NCBI RefSeq assembly: GCF_027587205.1
Contig: NZ_JAPDOD010000055.1
Span: 1 to 58,955, forward strand
DNA from: Solirubrobacter ginsenosidimutans
GTDB taxonomy: Bacteria; Actinomycetota; Thermoleophilia; Solirubrobacterales; Solirubrobacteraceae
Direction of reading: 5' to 3'
DNA: 58,955 nt
Shown: positions 47,206 to 55,499 of the stretch, piece after piece
How the letters are laid out: each line of letters begins with the position of its first letter
Numbering within the stretch: the first letter of the stretch is position 1
Notes under the pieces: generated by a model
What the model saw: the letters and a program-made list of their open reading frames with translations, nothing else
What the model was told of the DNA's origin: nothing
The model's database searches: none
Program-made: the position numbers and the translations under genes

Positions 47206-47346
47206 CTACCCCTCGCAGACCGCGGCATCCGGGGTGATCGGCGCGCGTGAGAACGCACTTTCTGTCTCCGTGGCCCCTACCTTGACGGTCAGTCTCGCCC
47301 ACCTACCAAGGTGGGGAGGCCGGCCACCAAGCTGGACTCACGGTAG

Positions 47347-47410
47347 CCCGGGACGGGTGGCACCACGAAGCCGCCCCCTCCCCACCCGGCGCAGTTGACG
47401 TTCATCAACC
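47347..47410 (-). repeat. Right arm of the imperfect inverted repeat
   Basis: Read on the minus strand this arm gives GTCAACTGCGCCGGGTGGGG and GCCACCCGTCCCG, matching the left arm at 47002-47060. Confidence 0.65.
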
Positions 47411-47442
47411 AAGCGTCATGGCTGGCGCGCGGCGAACGCTCT

Positions 47443-49491
47443 CTAGGCGGGGAGCGCCTCCGGTTCGCCCTCGAGCGAGATCTTGGGCAGCGCTCGATCG
47501 AGCCAGGCCGGGAGGGCCCAGGCACGGTCGCCCAGCAGGGTCATCACGGCGGGGGCGACGATCATCCGGACGATCAGGACGTCGATCAGGATCGCGCTCG
47601 CGAGGCCCAGGCCGATGGTCTTGACGACGACGTCCGGGTCGCCGACGAAGCCGAGGAAGACCGCGGTCATGATCGCGCCGGCGGCGAGGATGATCCGGCC
47701 GACGCGGCCGAGGGCGCGGGTGACGGACTCCTCCGGCGTCGCGCCCTTGAGGTACTCCTCGCGGATCCGCGACTGCAGGAAGACGTTGTAGTCCATGCTC
47801 AGCCCGAACAGGATCGCGAACATGAAGAGCGGGACGAAGCTGACGATCGGGACGTCCATGCCGGTCTGGAAGACCAGGACGACCACGCCGTAGGCGGCGC
47901 CGATCGAGAGCAGATTGAACGCCGCGGAGACGAGCGGGACCCAGATGCTGCGGAAGACCGCCATCAGCAGCACGATGCTCAGGCCGATGACGAGCGCGAT
48001 GAAGATCGGCAGCCGGCTGGCGATCTTGGCCGCCATGTCGTCGAGCGTCGCGACCGCGCCGCCGACGTAGACGCGGTTGGGGAGCGTGTCGCGCAGATTG
48101 GTGACGAGGTCGCTCGTCTTCGGGTCCTGCGGGGAGGTCTTGGGGATCACCGTGAAGGTCGCGGCGTCGTGCTTGGGCGAGATCACCGGGTCCGAGACGA
48201 ACGCGACGCCCGGGGTCTTCTCCGCGGCGGCCTTGGTCTGCTGGAGCGCGTCCATGTTGTCGGTCGCGAGGACCAGCGGGCCGTTGAAGCCGACGCCGAA
48301 GCCTTCGGCGAGGCGGTCGTAGGCGATGCGGGTGGTCGTGCCCTTGGCGTCGTTGCCGTCGTCGGGCATGCCGAGGCGCAGGCCGAGCACCGGGGTGGCG
48401 AGCGCGACGAGGACCAGCGTGCCGGCGATCGCGGCGGTCTTCGGGCGCTTGGTGATCCGGGTCGCCCAGTTGCCGAACGCGCGGCTGGGCGCGACGCTCT
48501 CGGGGTTCTTGGGCTTCAGCCGGCGGGCGAACGCGCCCATCAGCGTGGGCAGGACCGTGACCGCGCCGACCGCGACGGACGCGACGACGATCGCCGAGCC
48601 GACGCCCATCCGCCCGACGAACGGGATGCCGGTGGCCAGCAGGCCCGCGATGGCGACGACGACGATCGCGCCGGCGGCGACGACGCTCGTCCCAGCCGTG
48701 CTGTTGGCGACCCGGGCGGAGTGGGCGACGGAGTCACCCGCCGCGAGTTGCTCCCGGTAGCGGCCGACGATCAGCAGCGCGTAGTCGATGCCGGCGCCGA
48801 GGCCGAGCATCACGCCCAGCGTGGGCGCGAAGCTGGGGAAGTCCGTGAACGCCGCGCCGAAGCGCAGCAGGAGGATGCCGCCGGCCAGCGCGATCAGGCT
48901 CGCGATCAGCGTCAGCAGCATCGCGGCGATGCTGCGGAAGACGAGCGTGAGGACGATGATCGCCACCGCGAGGCCGATCAGCTCGCCCACGGGGGCGGCC
49001 AACTGCTCCGCCTGGTCGACGATCGGGCCGCGTCGTGAGACCTCGAGCCCGGCCTTCTCGCCGATGCTCGAGACGTCGGCGAGCCGCTCGCCGGGGGCGC
49101 GCTGCAGGTCCTGCGCGGGCTTGTCGTACTGGACCGTGAGGAAGCCGATGCGCTGATTCGCGCTCAGTTGCAGCGGCGAAACGCCGGTGACGTGGGGCTG
49201 GCGCTTGACCGTTGCCGCCGTCTGGGCGATCGCCGGGTTGTCCTTCAGCGTGCCCTTGCCGGTGGCGAAGACGAGCGTGGCGGTGTCGCCGGACTGCGCC
49301 GGGAACCGCTGCGTGAGCAGGTCGATCGCCTTCTGGGACTCCGTGCCAGGAGTGCTGAAGCTGTCGACGAACGCGCCACCGCCGAGCGCGGACGCCCCGC
49401 CGATGACGACGAGGATCGCGGCGACGATCGCGAGGGAGCGTTTCCAATGCCCCGCGGCCGAGGCGGCGAGACGTCCGAGTGCGTGGGCCAT
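47443..49491 (-). CDS. MMPL-family transporter
   Basis: The 682-residue product has the duplicated MMPL/RND plan with about 12 helices. Signatures are GLGAGIDYALLIVGRYREQ near residue 233 and LFGLSMDYNVFLQSRIREEY near 558; the Asp-Tyr pairs are the proton-relay positions. It differs from the MMPL protein at 3572-5623 in the loops and in having DKPAQDLQRAPGERLADV. The substrate is unknown. It is divergent from a TetR regulator across about 86 bp, which probably controls it, a frequent arrangement. It ends in a short Glu/Pro tail. Confidence 0.92.
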   Translation of the reverse strand: MAHALGRLAASAAGHWKRSLAIVAAILVVIGGASALGGGAFVDSFSTPGTESQKAIDLLTQRFPAQSGDTATLVFATGKGTLKDNPAIAQTAATVKRQPHVTGVSPLQLSANQRIGFLTVQYDKPAQDLQRAPGERLADVSSIGEKAGLEVSRRGPIVDQAEQLAAPVGELIGLAVAIIVLTLVFRSIAAMLLTLIASLIALAGGILLLRFGAAFTDFPSFAPTLGVMLGLGAGIDYALLIVGRYREQLAAGDSVAHSARVANSTAGTSVVAAGAIVVVAIAGLLATGIPFVGRMGVGSAIVVASVAVGAVTVLPTLMGAFARRLKPKNPESVAPSRAFGNWATRITKRPKTAAIAGTLVLVALATPVLGLRLGMPDDGNDAKGTTTRIAYDRLAEGFGVGFNGPLVLATDNMDALQQTKAAAEKTPGVAFVSDPVISPKHDAATFTVIPKTSPQDPKTSDLVTNLRDTLPNRVYVGGAVATLDDMAAKIASRLPIFIALVIGLSIVLLMAVFRSIWVPLVSAAFNLLSIGAAYGVVVLVFQTGMDVPIVSFVPLFMFAILFGLSMDYNVFLQSRIREEYLKGATPEESVTRALGRVGRIILAAGAIMTAVFLGFVGDPDVVVKTIGLGLASAILIDVLIVRMIVAPAVMTLLGDRAWALPAWLDRALPKISLEGEPEALPA

Positions 49492-49577
49492 GCACTACAC
49501 GGAATCACACTTGCTGCGAAAATGCAATGAGTGCAGAAATGCGCTTGATGAGTTGTTGCGCTGAGAATAGAATCCGA

Positions 49578-50183
49578 GTGGTGAAAGCCATCGCCGGCCA
49601 TCGCGAACGCAAGAAGCAGCGGACGCGCGAGCAGATTGTCGAGTCCGCCTTCGCCCTGTTCCGCGAGCGGGGCTTCCAGGCGACGACGGTGGCCGACATC
49701 GCCGCGGCGGCGGACATCGCGCCGCGCACGTTCTTCGCCTACTTCCCCTCGAAGGAAGCCGTCGTCTTCTACGACTTCGACGGGCTGTTCGGCTCGCTGA
49801 AGGAGACCGTCGAGTCACGGCCGGACGGCGAGACCGCGATCGACGCGCTGCGCCGCTGGCTGGAGCTCTCGATGCCGGCGCACCACGACGAGAGCCCGGA
49901 CGAGCAGCTGCGCCGGCGGATGTGCCTCGACGAGCCGCAGCTCGCCGCGCATCAGCAGCACCTGATCGCAGGGCTGGAGGAGATCCTCCGCGTGGGCATC
50001 GCGCGAGACCTCGGGCAGCCGCCGGACGCCCTGCAGCCGCGGCTGGTCGCGGCCGCGGCGGTCGCCGCGTTCAAGGCGATCGAGCACGACGGCGCCGGCG
50101 ACAAGACGAAGTCGATGGCGCTGTTCGACGAGACGCTGGTCTTCCTGCGCGGCGGCGTCGCCGCGCTCCAGGCGCGAGCCTAG
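49578..50183 (+). CDS. TetR-family regulator
   Basis: The product (201 residues from GTG 49578) is a TetR regulator: RKKQRTREQIVESAFALFRE and TTVADIAAAADIAPRTFFAY form the helix-turn-helix, followed by FPSKEAVVFYDFDGL. The ligand domain includes RRRMCLDEPQLAAHQ and resembles MftR-type C-termini. It is divergent from the MMPL gene, which it likely represses. Two GTG codons (49578, 49581) are possible starts and no strong ribosome site is seen. The open frame upstream of them is outside the family. The stop overlaps the convergent glycerate kinase gene by 4 nt. Confidence 0.92.
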   Translation: MVKAIAGHRERKKQRTREQIVESAFALFRERGFQATTVADIAAAADIAPRTFFAYFPSKEAVVFYDFDGLFGSLKETVESRPDGETAIDALRRWLELSMPAHHDESPDEQLRRRMCLDEPQLAAHQQHLIAGLEEILRVGIARDLGQPPDALQPRLVAAAAVAAFKAIEHDGAGDKTKSMALFDETLVFLRGGVAALQARA

Positions 50184-51181
50184 GCTTCGCCGCTGCGCAG
50201 CGCCGCGCCGAGGCGCTCGCCGGCCTGCTCGAGCTCCTCGAGGTTCGTCGCCTCCTGCACCATCTGGAGGTCGATCATGCGCTTGCCGAAGCCGTCGAGG
50301 CGATCGGTGCCGACGATCGCGTGCAGCGGGACGCCCGCCTGGCGGGTGCGGGTGCCGATCTCGCCCACGAGCTTGCCTTGCAGCGTCTGCTCGTCGAGCT
50401 TGCCCTCGCCGGTGACGACGGCGCGCGCCGCCCGCATCCGGTCGTCGAAGTCGAGCGCGTCGAGGACGAACGGCGCGCCCGCCTCGAGCGTCGCGCCGTA
50501 CTTCGCCCACAGGCCGCCGCTGAGGCCGCCGGCGCAGCCGGTCATCGGCACGCCGCGCGGGTCCTTCGGGAGGGTCTGCGCGAGTTCGCCGAGCCGGGCT
50601 TCGAGCCGCGCGATCATTTGCGTGTCGGCGCCCTTCTGCGGGCCGAAGACCTTGGGCGCGTCCTCGAACGGCGTGCGGACGTCGCAGAGCACGACGATCT
50701 TCGCGCGGCCGATGCCGCCGGCCGCTTCGATCGCCGCGATCGCCCCTGCGCCGCCGTCGGTCGTCGCGGACCCGCCGACGGCGACGAGGATCACCGCCGC
50801 GCCCGCTTGCGCCGCGGCCGCGATCAGCTCGCCGGTGCCGTAGGTGCTGGCGTTCCAGGCGTCCTGCTCGGGCATCAGGCCGAGGCCGCTGGCCATCGCC
50901 ATCTCGACGATCGCCGTGCCACCGTCCTCGATCAGGCCGTAGCCGGTCTTGACGGGCGCGCCGAGCGGCCCGGTCACCGTGTGCGCGCGCAGCTCCCCGC
51001 CGAGCTGGGGCAGGAGCGCGTCGAGGGTTCCCTCGCCGCCGTCGGCGACCGGGCAGAGGTCGGGCGGCATCAACCCGCCGCGTTCGAGCCCGCGGCCGAT
51101 CGCGCCCGCGACCTGCGCGGCGCTGAACGTCCCCTTGAACGAGTCGGGGGCGACGAGGACGGGGCGCTCGGGAACAGCCAT
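50180..51181 (-). CDS. Glycerate kinase (GlxK/GarK family)
   Basis: The 333-residue enzyme phosphorylates D-glycerate with ATP, feeding it into glycolysis or the serine cycle. Family motifs are APDSFKGTFSAAQVAGAI, CPVADGGEGTLDALL, VGGSATTDGGAGA, GCAGGLSGGLWAKYGA and VTGEGKLDEQTLQGK (PF02595). I chose ATG 51181 because AVPERPVLVAPDSFKG is the normal N-terminus; the frame is open 48 bases upstream but overlaps the divergent HxlR gene. Its neighbours (TetR, HxlR) do not explain its pathway. Confidence 0.95.
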   Translation of the reverse strand: MAVPERPVLVAPDSFKGTFSAAQVAGAIGRGLERGGLMPPDLCPVADGGEGTLDALLPQLGGELRAHTVTGPLGAPVKTGYGLIEDGGTAIVEMAMASGLGLMPEQDAWNASTYGTGELIAAAAQAGAAVILVAVGGSATTDGGAGAIAAIEAAGGIGRAKIVVLCDVRTPFEDAPKVFGPQKGADTQMIARLEARLGELAQTLPKDPRGVPMTGCAGGLSGGLWAKYGATLEAGAPFVLDALDFDDRMRAARAVVTGEGKLDEQTLQGKLVGEIGTRTRQAGVPLHAIVGTDRLDGFGKRMIDLQMVQEATNLEELEQAGERLGAALRSGEA

Positions 51182-51192
51182 GGCGCGGGATC

Positions 51193-51567
51193 GTGGCAGG
51201 CCGTGCGCCCGACGACAACGCACTGACACACGCCGCGCCGACCGGACATGTTGGTGGCGTGGAGATTGCCGGGGTTCAGGCCGCCGTGGGCGTGCTGTCG
51301 TCGAAGTGGAGTGTCGCCATCCTCGCCGAGCTCTCCGGCGGCACCCGCCGCTTCAACGAGCTCCTGCGCAGGATCGACGGCATCTCCCGCCGCATGCTCG
51401 CCGCCACGCTGCGGCGCCTCGAGGAGGCGGGGCTGATCACTCGCCGCGTCTACGCCGCCGTCCCCGCCCGCGTGGAGTACGACCTCTCCCCGGCCGGCAG
51501 CGCGCTCTTCGCCGCGCTGACGCCGCTCTCCGGCTGGGCGCTCCAGCACCGCCCCGAAGCCGCCTGA
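51193..51567 (+). CDS. HxlR-family regulator
   Basis: The 124-residue protein is a winged-helix HxlR regulator: AVGVLSSKWSVAILAEL, RRFNELLRRIDGISRRMLAA (recognition helix), TLRRLEEAGLITRRVYAAVP (wing) and VEYDLSPAGSAL. The Cys usual in redox-sensing HxlR members is absent at the N-terminus. The start is GTG 51193, 11 nt from the divergent glycerate kinase start; the first 20 residues are poorly conserved in type and the true start may lie a little downstream. It precedes the alpha/beta hydrolase by 97 nt and may control it. Confidence 0.85.
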   Translation: MAGRAPDDNALTHAAPTGHVGGVEIAGVQAAVGVLSSKWSVAILAELSGGTRRFNELLRRIDGISRRMLAATLRRLEEAGLITRRVYAAVPARVEYDLSPAGSALFAALTPLSGWALQHRPEAA

Positions 51568-51664
51568 CGGCGGGTTAGCCGCACCGTCCGCGCCGCGGAA
51601 GCGGACCCGGCGGACGCCTGCCGCCCGCACGGAACCCGGTCCCCCGCACCGGGAGCCTGGAGCG

Positions 51665-52879
51665 ATGCTCGTACCCCGGCTCTTCTTCCTCGGCGTCGCC
51701 GTGATCGCGCTGCACGTGATCGACGACAGCTTCCTCCAGCCCCAGGCGGGCACCTCAGCGTCAGACCATCTCGTGAGCGGGCTGGTCCCGCTTGCGTTCC
51801 TGGCGTTCGCCGCGTGGGGGTTCCCGCGGCTGCGCGGGGGTCGACAGGGAGCGCTGGCACTGGTGCTCGGCGTGCTCGGGCTGGCCGCGGGTGGCGAGGC
51901 GGTCCACTACGCGGCCGGCGGCGACGACTTCACGGGCTTCGCGTCGATCGGCGCCGGGGTGCTGCTCCTGGGGGTCGGCGCGAGCACGCTCTGGCGCACG
52001 CGCCGGAAGGACGGGCATCGCTTCGTGCGCCGGGCGCTCCTCGGCGCCGCGGGCCTCGTCGTCTTCGCCTTCGCCGTGCTGCCCGTCGGCATGTCGTACA
52101 TCACCGTGCACGTCGCGCGCGACGCCGTTCCGGCGCCACAACTGGGAGCTGCCCACGAGAACGTCACGCTCACGACCGGCGACGGACTCAGGCTGCGGGG
52201 CTGGTACGTCCCGTCGCGCAACGGCGCCGCGGTGATCGCCTTCCCGGGTCGCAAGGGCCCGCAGCCGCACACCCGGATGCTCGTCCGCCACGGCTACGGC
52301 GTGCTCCTGTTCGATCGCCGCGGCGAGGGTGCGAGCGAGGGAGACCCGAACTCGTGGGGCTGGGGTGGGGGGCGCGACCTGCAGGCCGCGATCGCCTACC
52401 TGCAGCACCGGCCCGACGTCGACCGTGACCGCATCGGCGGCATCGGCCTCTCCGTCGGTGGCGAGTTGATGATCGAAGCAGCGGCCACCACCCCGGGCCT
52501 GAAGGCGGTCGCGTCCGAGGGCGCCGGCATCCGCTCGCTCCGCGAAGCCCTCGAAACGCCCGGAAACGCGAAGTGGGTTCCCTCCGTGTTCAAGGCGGTC
52601 GAGACCCTCGCCACCGCGACGTTCTCCAACCACGCCCCGCCGCCCAACCTCAAGACCCTCGTCACGAAGCTCGCCCCGCGCCCGCTCCTGCTCATGTACT
52701 CCGGCCGCGGCCAAGGCGGCGAGATCGAGCTCAATCCGGTCTTCCATCGCGCGGCCGGACCCTCGTCCACGCTCTGGCAGATCCCCGGCGCCGGCCACAT
52801 GGGCGGCATCCGCGCCCAACCCGCCGAGTACGAACGCCGCGTCATCGCCTTCTTCGACGCGAATCTAAAGGGGGTCTGA
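51665..52879 (+). CDS. Membrane-anchored alpha/beta hydrolase
   Basis: The 404-residue product has four hydrophobic helices in the first 150 residues (LFFLGVAVIALHVI; LVSGLVPLAFLAFAAWGF; ALALVLGVLGLAAGG; ALLGAAGLVVFAFAVLPVGM). A Dienelactone-hydrolase/X-Pro-peptidase-type alpha/beta domain follows (about 160-400). The nucleophile is in GGIGLSVGGELMI (Ser), and the His in PGAGHMGG; FDRRGEGASEGDP marks the strand 4 region. It probably cleaves an ester or amide on the outer membrane face; the substrate is unknown. Its last codons (NLKGV and stop) lie within a GGGGTCTGACCCC-type repeat that serves as a terminator. Confidence 0.88.
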   Translation: MLVPRLFFLGVAVIALHVIDDSFLQPQAGTSASDHLVSGLVPLAFLAFAAWGFPRLRGGRQGALALVLGVLGLAAGGEAVHYAAGGDDFTGFASIGAGVLLLGVGASTLWRTRRKDGHRFVRRALLGAAGLVVFAFAVLPVGMSYITVHVARDAVPAPQLGAAHENVTLTTGDGLRLRGWYVPSRNGAAVIAFPGRKGPQPHTRMLVRHGYGVLLFDRRGEGASEGDPNSWGWGGGRDLQAAIAYLQHRPDVDRDRIGGIGLSVGGELMIEAAATTPGLKAVASEGAGIRSLREALETPGNAKWVPSVFKAVETLATATFSNHAPPPNLKTLVTKLAPRPLLLMYSGRGQGGEIELNPVFHRAAGPSSTLWQIPGAGHMGGIRAQPAEYERRVIAFFDANLKGV

Positions 52880-52914
52880 CCCCCTTTACATAAATGGGGT
52901 CAGACCCTCTTTAG
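52865..52914 (+). repeat. Nested GGGGTCTGACCCC palindromic repeat, likely terminator
   Basis: CTAAAGGGGGTCTGACCCC (52865-52883) is repeated inverted at 52896-52914 with one mismatch, and each half is itself palindromic (AAAGGGGGT-CTG-ACCCCCTTT). The hydrolase stop codon lies inside. Such sequences recur in many unrelated bacterial genomes. Confidence 0.7.
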
Positions 52915-52965
52915 GTTTCAAGTTGGCAACTTGGGCAGGGCGCGGGGCGGGTTAGGGTGCGCGCC

Positions 52966-53457
52966 ATGGTCTCCGGTCCCCCTGCGCCTGCCGCCTCGCT
53001 CGTGGCGAGCGTCGCGCCCAACCGGGCGCCGAGCGACGCGGTGCACGTGAAGCTCACGCTCACCAGCGATGTCGCGGATGTGAGCGAGATCGTCTTCTAC
53101 TTCCCGCGCGGCGTCGGGATCACCAACGTGGGGATCGCCGACGGGGCCAAGGCGGGCACGGGGACGATGACCGTCGCCGGGCAGGAAATGCCGGTCGCGC
53201 CCGCGGTGACCGCCAAGGGCCTGACGTTCACGGTCGGCGACTCGGTGCTCGACGGCGTCTTCTCGCAGGCCTCGGGCCGCTACACGGCCAAGCTGCGGGT
53301 CAAGGTCCCGGAGTCGGTCGCGGCCTTCACCCGGTTGTCGCTCGACCTGAAGGCGAAGACGCTGTTCTCGCTGCGGGCGTGCCCGCTGCCGTTCCGCGCC
53401 GACCTGGTCGGCGCGAAGAAGCGGATCCTCCTGCACCGCGCCGCCTGCCGCGACTAG
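52966..53457 (+). CDS. Hypothetical beta-rich protein, 163 aa
   Basis: I do not recognise the family. The 163-residue product begins with Pro/Ala (MVSGPPAPAASLVASVAPNR) and then looks like a single beta-sandwich: VHVKLTLTSDVADVSEIVFY, LTFTVGDSVL, YTAKLRVKVPESVAAFTRLS. It ends in a basic segment with two cysteines (RACPLPF, HRAACRD). There is no clear signal peptide from this start; a GTG nine bases upstream changes nothing. It could be an extracellular Ig-like domain exported by other means, or a cytosolic protein. The stop overlaps the convergent ligase gene by 4 nt. Confidence 0.65.
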   Translation: MVSGPPAPAASLVASVAPNRAPSDAVHVKLTLTSDVADVSEIVFYFPRGVGITNVGIADGAKAGTGTMTVAGQEMPVAPAVTAKGLTFTVGDSVLDGVFSQASGRYTAKLRVKVPESVAAFTRLSLDLKAKTLFSLRACPLPFRADLVGAKKRILLHRAACRD

Positions 53458-54398
53458 CTTTTCAGCTGCTCCATCGAGCACTCCGAGGGCTGCTTGTCGT
53501 CGCGCCAGCGGAGGATCTTGGTGCCGTGGCGGATGCGGTCGTTGGAGGTGTGGTCGAAGGTGACCTCGACGACGAGCTCCGGGCGCATGTCGATCCACTC
53601 GAGCTCGCGCTCGTTGTTCCAGCGCGAGGGGTCGCCCATCCCGCGCTCGCCGGTCTCGTAGGGGGCCAGCTTGGCGGGCAGCTCGCGCTTCTCCTTGGCC
53701 TTCAGGCCGGAGGTGTGGCCGACCACGCGCAGCTTGCCGTCGGCGTCGTGCAGGCCGAGGATGAGCGAGCCGACCGTGCCCTCCTCCTTGCCCGGGCGCC
53801 AGCCCATCACGACCGCGTCGATCGTGCGGACGCGCTTGATCTTGGACATCCCGACGCGCTCGCCGGGCCGGTACGGCGCGTCCTGGCGCTTGGCGATCAC
53901 GCCCTCGGCGCCCTGCAGCCACGGCTGGGTGCCTTCGGGGTCCTCGGTGCACGGGGTGAGGTCGACCGGGGCGGCGATCATCCCCTCCAGGCGCGCGCGG
54001 CGCTCGGACTGGGGCAGCTCGAGCAGGGAGTCATCCCCGAAGGCGAGCAGATCGAACGCGATGAAGCGCGTCGGCGTCTGCTCCGCGAGCATGTTGATCC
54101 GCGACTCGGCGGGGTGGATGCGCTGGCCGAGGGCGTCGAAGTCCTGCTTGCCGTCGGCGTCGAAGAGCACGATCTCCCCGTCGAGGACGTAACGCCCCTC
54201 CGGGAAGGTCAGCTCGGGAAAGTAGCGGCGCAGCGGCTTCCCGCTGCGCGACTGCAGATAGACGTCCGCGCCGTCGACGAAAGCGAGAGCGCGGAAACCG
54301 TCCCATTTGGGCTCGTACACCCAGCCGTTGCCGACCGGTAGGTTCTTGGCCGGCCGGGCGAGCTGGGGAAGCAATGGTGGTGAGAGGGGCAGCGCCAT
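53454..54398 (-). CDS. ATP-dependent DNA ligase (LigC/LigD-ligase type)
   Basis: The 314-residue enzyme seals DNA nicks with ATP. The catalytic Lys31 lies in motif I, YEPKWDGFRALAF. Other motifs are LDGEIVLFD (III), RFIAFDLLAFG (IIIa), GAEGVIAKRQDAPYRPGER (IV) and MSKIKRVRTIDAVVMG (V). The OB domain ends with PELVVEVTFDH and LRWRDDKQPSEC. Length fits stand-alone LigC enzymes; no polymerase or nuclease domain of LigD is attached and no ku gene is in the window. I chose ATG 54398; a GTG 12 bases upstream is equally possible. Confidence 0.93.
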   Translation of the reverse strand: MALPLSPPLLPQLARPAKNLPVGNGWVYEPKWDGFRALAFVDGADVYLQSRSGKPLRRYFPELTFPEGRYVLDGEIVLFDADGKQDFDALGQRIHPAESRINMLAEQTPTRFIAFDLLAFGDDSLLELPQSERRARLEGMIAAPVDLTPCTEDPEGTQPWLQGAEGVIAKRQDAPYRPGERVGMSKIKRVRTIDAVVMGWRPGKEEGTVGSLILGLHDADGKLRVVGHTSGLKAKEKRELPAKLAPYETGERGMGDPSRWNNERELEWIDMRPELVVEVTFDHTSNDRIRHGTKILRWRDDKQPSECSMEQLKS

Positions 54399-54419
54399 GG
54401 CGCAGCCCACACTAGGGCA

Positions 54420-54515
54420 CTAGGAGAGCGGGCGGCGCTCGTCGAAGCCGGGACGATCCTCGGCTGCGAACGCAACTCCCACACCCAGTGCGGCGATGAG
54501 AGCGATGATCAGCAT
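54420..54515 (-). CDS. Tiny single-helix protein, 31 aa
   Basis: The short frame encodes MLIIALIAALGVGVAFA followed by AEDRPGFDERRPLS. It has one hydrophobic segment or signal-peptide-like start and a charged tail. AGGAG lies just before the ATG with short spacing, which is a weakness. It sits between the ligase gene and the divergent LysR gene, 21 nt upstream of the ligase start on the same strand. The function is unknown; it may be a real small membrane protein or chance. Confidence 0.4.
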   Translation of the reverse strand: MLIIALIAALGVGVAFAAEDRPGFDERRPLS

Positions 54516-54584
54516 GCTCCTAGTATCGACGCTTGTGGCACATTGTTTTAGGCTTGGTTGACTCCAGGGTCGATAGGCAAAGCC

Positions 54585-55481
54585 TTGACGTTGCAACAGC
54601 TCACCTATTTCCTCGCCGCGGCCCGCCACGGGTCGTTCTCGGCGGCCGCGCATTCGCTGCTGATGGCGCAGCCGAGCCTGTCCGAGCAGGTGCGGCGTTT
54701 GGAGGCCGAGCTCGGCGTCCCGCTCTTCGTCCGCGCCGGTCGCGGGCTCGAGCTGACCGAGGCCGGGCGGCTCCTGCAGCCCCACGCCGAGCGCACGCTC
54801 GCCGAGGCCGAGGAGGCCAGGGAGTCCGTCCGCGAGGTGCGCGAGATGACCGGCGGGACGGTCGCGTTCGGCACGTTCTCCAGCGCCCACCATTACCTGA
54901 CCGGCGGGCTCGTCCAGGATTTCGCGGTCAAGCATCCCGGGGTCCGGATCCGCGTGATCGGCCAGAACTCCGCCGAGGTCGCCGACGCTGTCCGCGACGG
55001 CGAGCTCGAGGCCGGCCTGATCGTCCTCCCGGTCGACGACGCGGGCCTGGACGTGCGGGTCGCGGCGCGCGAGGGGATGCTCTACCTCTCCGCCGACCCG
55101 AAGCGTGTCGAGCGGCCGATCACGATCGAGATGCTCGCCGAGGCGCCGCTGATCCTCGCCGACGCCCGCTGGCGCCAGGTCGACCCCACCCGCCGCGTCA
55201 TCCGCGAGCGCGCGCAGCAGGCGGGCGTGACGGTCGAGCCGATGATCGAGGTCGAGTATCTGACGGCCGCGCTGGATCTCGCCGCGCGCGGCCTCGGCGA
55301 CACGATCGGCACGGCGTCGGTGCTCAAGGCCCGCGGGTACGCGCGCCGGCTGCATCCGGCCGCGATGGACCCGCCGATGTACGCGACCTACGCGTTCATC
55401 ACCCGCCGCAACGCCCATCTGTCCCCGGCCACGCGCGAGTTCATGAAGCTGGCGGAGCGTCGCGTCGAGGCGCTGGCCTGA
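54585..55481 (+). CDS. LysR-family regulator
   Basis: The product (298 residues from TTG 54585) is a LysR regulator: LQQLTYFLAAARHGSFSAAA, QPSLSEQVRRLEAELGVPLF and ELTEAGRLL form the helix-turn-helix (about 1-60). The two-lobed effector domain follows (GTVAFGTFSSAHHYLTGGLV, DGELEAGLIVLPVD, FITRRNAHLSPATREFM). I prefer TTG 54585 because it gives the normal MxLQQLxYF start; a TTG 27 bases upstream is open. The divergent neighbour is the tiny protein, and dtxR follows 18 nt downstream, so the two regulators may share a message. Confidence 0.9.
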   Translation: MTLQQLTYFLAAARHGSFSAAAHSLLMAQPSLSEQVRRLEAELGVPLFVRAGRGLELTEAGRLLQPHAERTLAEAEEARESVREVREMTGGTVAFGTFSSAHHYLTGGLVQDFAVKHPGVRIRVIGQNSAEVADAVRDGELEAGLIVLPVDDAGLDVRVAAREGMLYLSADPKRVERPITIEMLAEAPLILADARWRQVDPTRRVIRERAQQAGVTVEPMIEVEYLTAALDLAARGLGDTIGTASVLKARGYARRLHPAAMDPPMYATYAFITRRNAHLSPATREFMKLAERRVEALA

Positions 55482-55499
55482 GGCAGATACGATCAACGC

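Larger units (their letters stand above)
47003..47442. other. Convergent intergenic region with nested inverted repeats
   Basis: This 440-bp space lies between the ABC permease and the convergent MMPL gene. It holds imperfect inverted arms of about 60 bp at both ends and a perfect 15-bp hairpin in the middle. No protein gene is supported. It could be a miniature inverted-repeat element or a large bidirectional termination region. Confidence 0.6.
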
